Source of the DNA: Alphaproteobacteria bacterium
GTDB taxonomy: Bacteria; Pseudomonadota; Alphaproteobacteria; Sphingomonadales; Sphingomonadaceae
DNA length: 12,084 bases
Reading direction: 5' to 3'
Assembly (NCBI GenBank): GCA_020249025.1
Contig: JADCGM010000284.1
Coordinates: 1-12,084, forward strand
Part shown: one piece after another, positions 7,972-12,084 of the stretch
Numbering within the stretch: the first letter of the stretch is position 1
Layout: every line of letters begins with the position of its first letter
Translations under genes and position numbers: made by a program
The notes under the pieces: generated by a model
Database searches by the model: none
The model's input: only the letters and a program-made list of their open reading frames with translations
What the model was told of the DNA's origin: nothing

Positions 7972-9153
7972 GTGATCGACCTGTCCGCCCGCGAGGCGCG
8001 GCGGATCGCCCTGGCCGCGGTCGGGCTGGCGACGCCTCGCCCGCAACGCCGGGGACAGGCGGCGCTCGGGGCGATGATCGACCGGCTCGGCCAGGTCCAG
8101 ATCGACTCGGTCAATGTGCTGGCCCGCGCCCATTACATGCCGGCCTTCGCCCGGCTCGGCGCCCATGACAGCGCGACCTTCGACGCGATGGCGCGGGGCA
8201 CGCGCCGGCGCCTGTTCGAATATTGGGGACATGAAGCCTGCCTCATCGATGTGGCGCTGCAGCCGGCGCTGCGCTGGCGGATGGCGCGGGCGCGCGCCGG
8301 GACGGCCGGCTATGGCTCGCAGCGCCGCTTCGCCGCCGAACGGCGCGACTACATCGATGCGGTGCTGGCCGAGGTCGAGCGGCGCGGCCCGCTCGCCGCG
8401 CGCGACCTCAGCGACGGCGGCAAGGCAACGGGAAGCTGGTGGGGCTGGTCGGACGGCAAGCGCGCGCTCGAATGGCTGTTCCTCGCTGGGCTCGTCACGA
8501 CCCACAGCCGGCGCGGGTTCGAGCGGCTGTACGACCTGCCCGAACGAGTCATTCCCGCCGCCGTCGCCCGGCCCGATCCGGGCGAGGCGGGAGGCCAGCG
8601 CATCCTGCTGCAGGCCGCCGCCCGCGCGCTCGGCGTCGCCACCGCGGGCGATCTGCGCGCCTGCTGGCGGATCGGCCCGGCGGACGCCGCCGCGCGGATC
8701 GTCGAGCTGGTCGAGGCCGGAATGCTTCAGCCCGCCCGGGTCGAGGGCTGGGCGCAGCCCGCCTATCTGCCCGCCGGCATTCATCGGGCGCCGCGGCCCA
8801 AGGCTACCGCCCTCGTCTCCCCCTTCGACCCGCTGCTGTGGGAGCGCGAGCGCGCCGAGCGGCTGCTCGGCGTCCGCTACCGGATCGAGATCTACACGCC
8901 GGCGCACAAGCGCGAGCATGGCTATTATGTGCTGCCCTTCCTGATGGGCGAGCGCATCGCCGCGCGCCTTGATCTGAAGGCCGATCGCGCGGCGCGCCGC
9001 CTGATCGTCGCCGCCGCCCATCTCGAACCCGGCGCGCCCGCGGGTCCAACCGCCGAGGCGGTCCGCGCCGAACTCGATGAGCTGGCGCGCTGGCTGGCGC
9101 TCGACGAGATCCGGATCGAGCTCCGGGGCGATCTCGCCGCCGCGCTCGGCTGA
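7972..9153 (+). CDS. YcaQ/AlkZ-type winged-helix DNA glycosylase (HTH_42 family)
   Basis: A 393-residue member of the HTH_42 (PF06224) winged-helix family, whose studied members (YcaQ, AlkZ) are monofunctional DNA glycosylases acting on bulky N-alkyl lesions and interstrand crosslinks. The N-terminal helices end in GQVQIDSVNVLARAHYM; here Gln43-Ile44-Asp45 forms the Q-phi-D signature that marks the YcaQ-like branch rather than the Q-phi-Q of AlkZ. Later landmarks are FEYWGHEACLID, a wHTH-like GSWWGWSDGKRALEWLFLAGLV, a YLPAG region, and SPFDPLLWERERAERLLG followed by YTPAHKREHGYYVLPFL, all characteristic of the family. The start is GTG, 4 nt after the stop of the membrane-protein gene, which implies cotranscription. 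It would clean alkylation or crosslink damage in the cytoplasm. Why it travels with glycan genes is unclear; it may be incidental. Confidence 0.9.
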   Translation: MIDLSAREARRIALAAVGLATPRPQRRGQAALGAMIDRLGQVQIDSVNVLARAHYMPAFARLGAHDSATFDAMARGTRRRLFEYWGHEACLIDVALQPALRWRMARARAGTAGYGSQRRFAAERRDYIDAVLAEVERRGPLAARDLSDGGKATGSWWGWSDGKRALEWLFLAGLVTTHSRRGFERLYDLPERVIPAAVARPDPGEAGGQRILLQAAARALGVATAGDLRACWRIGPADAAARIVELVEAGMLQPARVEGWAQPAYLPAGIHRAPRPKATALVSPFDPLLWERERAERLLGVRYRIEIYTPAHKREHGYYVLPFLMGERIAARLDLKADRAARRLIVAAAHLEPGAPAGPTAEAVRAELDELARWLALDEIRIELRGDLAAALG

Positions 9154-9166
9154 GCGGCACTGCGCA

Positions 9167-9544
9167 TCAGTCCTCGAGCGTCAACAGCTCGAAGACCAGC
9201 CGCCGGCGCTCCCCGGCCGCATCGCTTTCGGTGCGGGCGTCGGCGAGGCTAGTGTCGATGACGCAGCGCCCGCGCAGCGGCAGATCGGCCTCCCCGAGCG
9301 TGGCGACGAGCCGGTCGTGCGCCCGCCCCAGCGTCGCCGGATCGCCGCGCAGCGCCAGTTCGAGCCGGTGGCGGTGGCCCTCGAAGGTAACGCTGCGCCA
9401 CGCCTCGCTCGCCAGCCCCTCGATGACGAGCGCATCGCCATCGGGTCCGGCGGCGATCAGCCGGCGCAGCAGCGGATCGCCGTCGCAGAGGCCGCGGATG
9501 GCGCGCAGCATCTCGCTGTGCGCGTCGGAGGCGAGCGCGCGCAT
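9167..9544 (-). CDS. DUF3168-like (phage/GTA tail-completion-like) protein, tentative
   Basis: A 125-residue soluble protein. The layout resembles DUF3168 tail-completion proteins of phages and of alphaproteobacterial gene-transfer agents: an N-terminal helix with a short acidic segment (MLRAIRGLCDGDPLLRRLI), then WRSVTFEGHRHRLELALRG, a helix AHDRLVATLGEA, a Leu-rich LPLRGRCVIDTSLADARTE strand pair, and a closing RRRLVFELLTLE beta-strand like the family's last strand. I judged this by eye and could be wrong; the alternative is an unrelated small alpha/beta protein. It is the second gene of a bicistron: its ATG (9544) overlaps the TGA of the upstream HTH gene by one base (TGATG), so translation should be coupled. 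It ends 13 nt from the convergent glycosylase gene. No capsid, portal or terminase neighbour is present, so it is orphaned from any phage cluster in this window. Confidence 0.6.
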   Translation of the reverse strand: MRALASDAHSEMLRAIRGLCDGDPLLRRLIAAGPDGDALVIEGLASEAWRSVTFEGHRHRLELALRGDPATLGRAHDRLVATLGEADLPLRGRCVIDTSLADARTESDAAGERRRLVFELLTLED

Positions 9545-9720
9545 CAGTGCGTCCCCCGCGCGATCGCGGCGCGCACCTTGGCCTGCATCAGCGCGCGCAG
9601 CTCGCGCCCGCGACGCATGTCGGTGACGAGGCGCGGATCGCCCGCCACCTCGATCCCGAATCGCCGCGCGCTGATGCCGCTCGTCGCCAGATGCCGTTCG
9701 ATGGCGTGAAGCAGGTTCAT
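9544..9720 (-). CDS. Small HTH-like DNA-binding protein
   Basis: A 58-residue protein resembling a single XRE/lambda-repressor-like helix-turn-helix. It opens with a helix MNLLHAIERHL, followed by ATSGISARRFGIEVAGDPRLVTDMRRGRELRAL, in which SARRFGIEVAGDP and LVTDMRRGREL suit the turn and recognition helix; the last helix is MQAKVRAAI. Short proteins with this plan occur in sphingomonads, as far as I recall. The ATG at 9720 has GAGGG at 8 nt (9733-9729, minus strand); a GTG at 9729 is a possible but less likely start. It precedes the tail-like gene with a one-base overlap and faces the S24 repressor gene across 113 bp, the arrangement of two regulators sharing a switch region. It may bind the TAGG/CCTA sites there; that is inference. 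The confidence reflects a clear reading frame with a less certain function. Confidence 0.72.
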   Translation of the reverse strand: MNLLHAIERHLATSGISARRFGIEVAGDPRLVTDMRRGRELRALMQAKVRAAIARGTH

Positions 9721-9733
9721 GACGATCACCCTC

Positions 9734-9748
9734 GTTCCCTTAATGTTC
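9734..9748. promoter_or_regulatory. GTTC-N7-GTTC motif: candidate alphaproteobacterial LexA (SOS) box
   Basis: GTTCCCTTAATGTTC (9734-9748) has the exact direct-repeat spacing known for LexA operators in Alphaproteobacteria such as Caulobacter. It lies between the HTH/tail-like bicistron (start 9720) and the S24 repressor gene. On the minus strand a TTGCCT (9770-9765) and AACATT (9747-9742) pair 17 nt apart would put the box over the -10 region of the bicistron promoter. About 0.4 such motifs would be expected by chance in a random 12-kb sequence, so placement matters more than occurrence. Confidence 0.5.
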
Positions 9749-9758
9749 CGATTCGGAA
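9746..9758. repeat. Perfect 13-bp palindrome (TTCCGATTCGGAA) overlapping the SOS-like box
   Basis: TTCCGA-T-TCGGAA is a perfect odd-centred dyad. It shares its left three bases with the second GTTC of the SOS-like motif, so one protein bound here would compete with LexA binding there. Its function is unknown. Confidence 0.45.
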
Positions 9759-9763
9759 AGTGA

Positions 9764-9799
9764 TAGGCAAAATCCTACTTGTCTAGGGACAATGATAGG
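9764..9799. promoter_or_regulatory. Candidate operator array: four TAGG/CCTA half-sites at about one-turn spacing
   Basis: TAGG (9764), CCTA (9774), TAGG (9784) and TAGG (9796) start 10, 10 and 12 bases apart, on one face of the helix. Two of them form the outer arms of an inverted repeat, AATCCTA (9771) and TAGGATT (9796), and inside it lies TTGTC-TAGG-GACAA (9779-9792). TGATAGG occurs twice, 32 bases apart. The array overlaps the predicted start region of the S24 gene's promoter, as an autorepressor operator would. Confidence 0.5.
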
Positions 9800-9801
9800 A
9801 T
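9793..9801 (+). promoter_or_regulatory. Possible extended -10 promoter of the S24 repressor gene
   Basis: TGATAGGAT fits TG-N-TATAAT with four of six core matches and gives a leader of about 26 nt to the ATG at 9834. There is no clear -35, which an extended -10 can do without. It lies inside the candidate operator, which fits autorepression. The match is weak. Confidence 0.3.
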
Positions 9802-9833
9802 TAACCCCATCGGGCCGAGTAGGGGATCGGACG

Positions 9834-10505
9834 ATGACGAGCGCCGCCGTGCGCGCCACGCTGGACGAGCTGATCCGCTCCAGCGGGGACGACTATGCCT
9901 CGGTGTCGCGCCTGCTCGGGCGCAACGCCGCCTATGTGCAACAGTTCATCAAGCGCGGCGTCCCGCGCCGGCTGAGCGAGGAGGATCGCCGACGGCTAGC
10001 AGCCCATTTCGGCGTGTCCGAACGGCTGCTCGGCGCTCCCGTTCCGCTGGCGGCTCCGGTCGAGCGCGCCGATCCGGCCGCGGGCGATCTCGTACTGGTG
10101 CCGCGCTACGACCTTGGCGCATCCGCCGGGCCCGGCGCGCTCGCCGACGACGAGCTTGCGGCCTCCGCCCTGCCCTTCCAGGCCGCGGTCGCACGCGGCC
10201 TTGCTTCCAACCGGGTCGAGGCGCTGTCGACAATCCGCGTTGCGGGCGATTCGATGCACCCGACGCTGTCGGACGGCGACGAGATCGTCGTCGACGCCGA
10301 CGATGCAGCCGGCCGGCTGCGCGACGGCATCTATGTGCTGCGCGTCGACGGGGCACTGCTGGTCAAGCGGCTGGCGGTCAATCCGGCCTCGCGCCGGCTC
10401 GACATCCTGAGCGACAATCCCGCCTATCCGGGCTGGCACGGCTGCGACCCCGAGGGTATCGCGATCATCGGCCGGGTGGTGTGGGTCGGTCGGCGTCTCG
10501 CCTGA
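9834..10505 (+). CDS. LexA/CI-like transcriptional repressor with S24 peptidase domain
   Basis: A 223-residue regulator: N-terminal HTH (about 1-65, with YASVSRLLGRNAAYVQQFIKRG and RRRLAAHFGVSE), a linker, and a C-terminal S24 (LexA/UmuD-like) serine peptidase domain. The nucleophile is Ser140 in GDSMHPTLSDGDEI, the general base Lys178 in LLVKRL; their spacing of 38 is close to LexA (37). GASAGPG in the linker offers an Ala98-Gly99 scissile bond 42 residues before Ser140, so RecA-stimulated self-cleavage is plausible but unproven. It is not LexA itself by its sequence features; a CI-like repressor of a small regulon fits better. The start at ATG 9834 is chosen over the ATG at 9792 because AGGGGA (9821-9826) lies 7 nt before it, and the upstream ATG falls inside the operator-like sequence. 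It is divergent from the HTH/tail-like bicistron. Confidence 0.9.
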   Translation: MTSAAVRATLDELIRSSGDDYASVSRLLGRNAAYVQQFIKRGVPRRLSEEDRRRLAAHFGVSERLLGAPVPLAAPVERADPAAGDLVLVPRYDLGASAGPGALADDELAASALPFQAAVARGLASNRVEALSTIRVAGDSMHPTLSDGDEIVVDADDAAGRLRDGIYVLRVDGALLVKRLAVNPASRRLDILSDNPAYPGWHGCDPEGIAIIGRVVWVGRRLA

Positions 10506-10518
10506 CTGCCGCGACGCC

Positions 10519-10683
10519 CTAACGCTTGCGGCGCGAATCCCAGATCGTCACCGCGAGCGCAGCGATGCTGCCGGCGACGAGCCCGCCGACGACGCCCAGC
10601 GAGGGTTGGCGATAGGCGATGCCGATGCCTGCGCCCACGATCAGTCCGATCGCGATGAGGATGCCGCCGCCGATCCGCTCCAT
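10519..10683 (-). CDS. 54-residue two-helix membrane protein, unknown function
   Basis: A small inner-membrane protein I do not recognise. Two glycine/alanine-rich hydrophobic segments (GGGILIAIGLIVGAGIGIAY, about 5-24, and a second, about 29-47) are separated by RQPSLG and followed by a basic WDSRRKR tail that should lie in the cytoplasm. A good ribosome site (AAGGGAG, 8 nt before the ATG at 10683) supports this start. The same frame stays open upstream to 11247, but that extension is antisense to another small gene and lacks a ribosome site, so I reject it. It ends 13 nt from the S24 gene stop, convergent. Gly zipper-like packing is visible (GxGxG). Its role is unknown. Confidence 0.75.
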   Translation of the reverse strand: MERIGGGILIAIGLIVGAGIGIAYRQPSLGVVGGLVAGSIAALAVTIWDSRRKR

Positions 10684-10869
10684 CTGTCCATCTCCCTTGG
10701 GGTTGCGCGGCCCATGCCACGCCGCCGCCCGCGCCGCCAGTCCGGCGTGCCGGCCCGGCGCGACTGTGCCCCGAGGGCAACGCGCCGCCGTAACGATCAA
10801 GAGCGCCCTGTGATGCCCGCTTGCCGCGCGCCCGAAGACGGACAAGATGCCCGCAGGGGGAACATGCCT
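10684..10869. other. Divergent intergenic region between two small genes
   Basis: 186 bp between the starts of the 54-residue (minus) and 67-residue (plus) genes. Both promoters should be here. A TTGCCG at 10821 followed by CAAGAT after 16 nt is the only, weak, plus-strand candidate. I found no convincing small gene, terminator or operator. Confidence 0.3.
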
Positions 10870-11073
10870 ATGCTGACGGTTCACGACCGCGCGTCCTTCG
10901 ATGAGGCGACGCTGCTGATCGCCCGGCTTGGCGCCGATGCGGCGATCGAGGCGGCGACCCACGCGGACGCCGCGCGCATCCACGGCGATCTCGACGCCTT
11001 CTGCCGCTGGCGGCAGATCGAGCGCGCCATCCTCATCCTTCAGCTCGAAGACGTCGTCGGCGAACTCCACTAG
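10870..11073 (+). CDS. 67-residue helical protein, unknown function
   Basis: A small cytoplasmic protein without transmembrane segments: MLTVHDRASFDEATLLIARLG, then an Ala/Asp-rich helical centre (ADAAIEAATHADAARIHGD), and LDAFCRWRQIERAILILQLEDV, an amphipathic helix. I recall similar small proteins in sphingomonads but cannot name the family. The start is ATG 10870, with AGGGGG (10855-10860) at 9 nt; the ATG at 10864, two codons earlier, would be only 3 nt from it. A longer reading frame from 10606 is antisense to the 54-residue gene and is not supported. Its stop is 20 nt from the convergent purB stop. The acidic and aromatic pattern of the C-terminus suggests a helical-bundle partner protein; there is no direct evidence for that. 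Confidence 0.7.
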   Translation: MLTVHDRASFDEATLLIARLGADAAIEAATHADAARIHGDLDAFCRWRQIERAILILQLEDVVGELH

Positions 11074-11093
11074 CCGCCGCGCAAGGCGACGGG

Positions 11094-12084
11094 TCAGCCG
11101 AAGACGCGGCTGAAGATCGTCTCGGCGTGCTTCAGATGGTAGCCGAGGTCGAACAGCGCCTCGAGCTCGGACGGCGGCAGATGCGCCGTCACCTCGGCGT
11201 CGGCCTTGAGCAGGTCGAGGAGCTGGAGCGCGCCGTCCGATTCCCACACCTTCATGGCGTTGCGCTGGACCAGCCGGTAGCTGTCCTCGCGGCTGACGCC
11301 CGCCTGGGTGAGGGCCAGCAGCACCCGCTGCGAGTGGATGAGGCCGCCCATCTTGTTCATGTTCTTCGCCATCCGGTCCGGATAGACGAGGAGCTTGTCG
11401 ACGACGCCCGTGAGCCGCGCCAGCGCGAAGTCGAGCGTCACCGTCGCATCCGGGCCGATCATCCGCTCGACCGACGAGTGCGAGATGTCGCGCTCATGCC
11501 AGAGCGCGACATTCTCCAGCGCCGGGGTGACGTAACCGCGCACCAGACGGGCGAGGCCGGTCAAATTCTCGGTCAGCACCGGATTGCGTTTGTGCGGCAT
11601 CGCCGAGGAGCCCTTCTGCCCCGGCGAGAAATACTCCTCGGCCTCCAGCACCTCGGTGCGCTGCAGGTGCCGGATCTCGGTCGCCAGCCGCTCGACCGAA
11701 GAGGCGATGACGCCCAGCGTCGCGAAATACATGGCATGGCGGTCGCGCGGGATGACCTGCGTCGACACGGGCTCAACGGCGAGCCCAAGCTTGGCCGCGA
11801 CATGCGCCTCGACCCGCGGGTCGACGTTGGCGAAGGTGCCGACCGCCCCTGAGATCGCGCAGGTGGCGACCTCGGCGCGCGCGGCGACGAGGCGGATGCG
11901 GCAGCGCTCGAACTCGGCATAGGCCTGCGCCAGCTTCACCCCGAAGGTCGTCGGCTCGGCATGGATGCCGTGGCTGCGGCCAATGGTGGGCGTCAGCTTG
12001 TGCTCGAAAGCGCGGCGCTTGATCACCGCCAGCAGCGCGTCGAGGTCGGCGAGCAGGATGTCGGCGGCGCGGACGAGCTGGACG
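11094..12084 (-). CDS. purB: Adenylosuccinate lyase, 5' end cut by the window edge
   Basis: Cleaves adenylosuccinate to AMP and fumarate, and SAICAR to AICAR, in purine synthesis; homotetramer of the fumarase/aspartase superfamily. About 329 codons remain, the C-terminal three quarters of a roughly 435-residue enzyme. Visible: TIGRSHGIHAEPTTFG near the edge, with its catalytic-region His; the superfamily signature GSSAMPHKRNP, whose Ser lies in the flexible catalytic loop; LARLVRGYVTPALEN; and a helical C-terminus ending HLKHAETIFSRVFG. I read upstream of the first in-frame GTG (12026) to the edge: the frame stays open and encodes a fitting helix (VQLVRAADILLADLDALLA), so that GTG is internal. 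It converges on the 67-residue gene with a 20-nt gap and no obvious terminator. Confidence 0.97.
   Translation of the reverse strand, partial: VQLVRAADILLADLDALLAVIKRRAFEHKLTPTIGRSHGIHAEPTTFGVKLAQAYAEFERCRIRLVAARAEVATCAISGAVGTFANVDPRVEAHVAAKLGLAVEPVSTQVIPRDRHAMYFATLGVIASSVERLATEIRHLQRTEVLEAEEYFSPGQKGSSAMPHKRNPVLTENLTGLARLVRGYVTPALENVALWHERDISHSSVERMIGPDATVTLDFALARLTGVVDKLLVYPDRMAKNMNKMGGLIHSQRVLLALTQAGVSREDSYRLVQRNAMKVWESDGALQLLDLLKADAEVTAHLPPSELEALFDLGYHLKHAETIFSRVFG

Noticed and set aside
5799..8114. 771-codon open frame on the minus strand
   Set aside because: Antisense to the GT4 and membrane-protein genes, Arg/Gly/Ala-rich without recognisable motifs; a shadow of third-position GC bias.
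7864..9021. 385-codon minus-strand open frame
   Set aside because: Antisense to the YcaQ-like gene; low-complexity Arg/Gly/Ala composition.
9792..9833. Upstream ATG as start of the S24 repressor
   Set aside because: No ribosome site, falls in the operator-like repeats; the ATG at 9834 has AGGGGA at 7 nt.
10508..10531. GCCGC...GCGGC inverted repeat between convergent genes as a two-way terminator
   Set aside because: Five-base arms with a 15-base loop and no T-run; within the expected chance level in this GC-rich DNA.
10684..11247. Upstream extension of the 54-residue gene's frame
   Set aside because: Overlaps the 67-residue gene antisense and the purB end; the ATG at 10683 has its own good ribosome site.

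Overview
The window reads as chromosomal DNA of a high-GC alphaproteobacterium, most probably a sphingomonad. The reasons are the strong GC bias with many antisense shadow frames, the exosortase-A type glycan genes, the small conserved proteins, and one GTTC-N7-GTTC box, which is the alphaproteobacterial form of the SOS operator. I see no tRNA, rRNA, CRISPR array, insertion sequence or integrase. No gene-free stretch exceeds 300 bases.

Layout. (1) 1-3210, minus strand: an RND efflux pair, with a lipoprotein membrane-fusion subunit followed after 3 nt by an inner-membrane permease that runs off the left edge. (2) 3321-5797, minus strand: a three-gene glycan operon of a family-2 glycosyltransferase, a 39-residue one-helix membrane protein, and an O-antigen-ligase-like protein of the exosortase-A type. 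The last two share a GTGA stop/start overlap. (3) 5934-9153, plus strand, divergent from (2): an exosortase-A-associated family-4 glycosyltransferase, a two-helix membrane protein with a long Pro/Ala-rich tail, and a YcaQ-like DNA glycosylase, with gaps of 15 nt and 4 nt. (4) 9167-10505: a divergent regulatory module. A minus-strand bicistron (a 58-residue HTH-like protein, then a 125-residue protein resembling DUF3168 tail-completion proteins) faces a plus-strand HTH/S24 LexA-like repressor across a 113-bp promoter region packed with symmetric sites. (5) 10519-11073: two small conserved-looking genes, divergently arranged. (6) 11094-right edge, minus strand: adenylosuccinate lyase purB, truncated at its 5' end.

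How they work together. Regions (2) and (3) probably serve synthesis and ligation of an exported glycan or glycoprotein coat linked to the XrtA/PEP-CTERM system, although no exosortase gene lies in the window. Region (4) is the most intriguing part. It combines an apparently self-cleavable repressor, a GTTC-N7-GTTC box, and a TAGG/CCTA half-site ladder at about one-turn spacing between the repressor and a tail-like bicistron. That suggests a DNA-damage-responsive switch, possibly a relic of a prophage or gene-transfer agent, or a co-opted part of one. This is inference from sequence and needs homology and expression tests.
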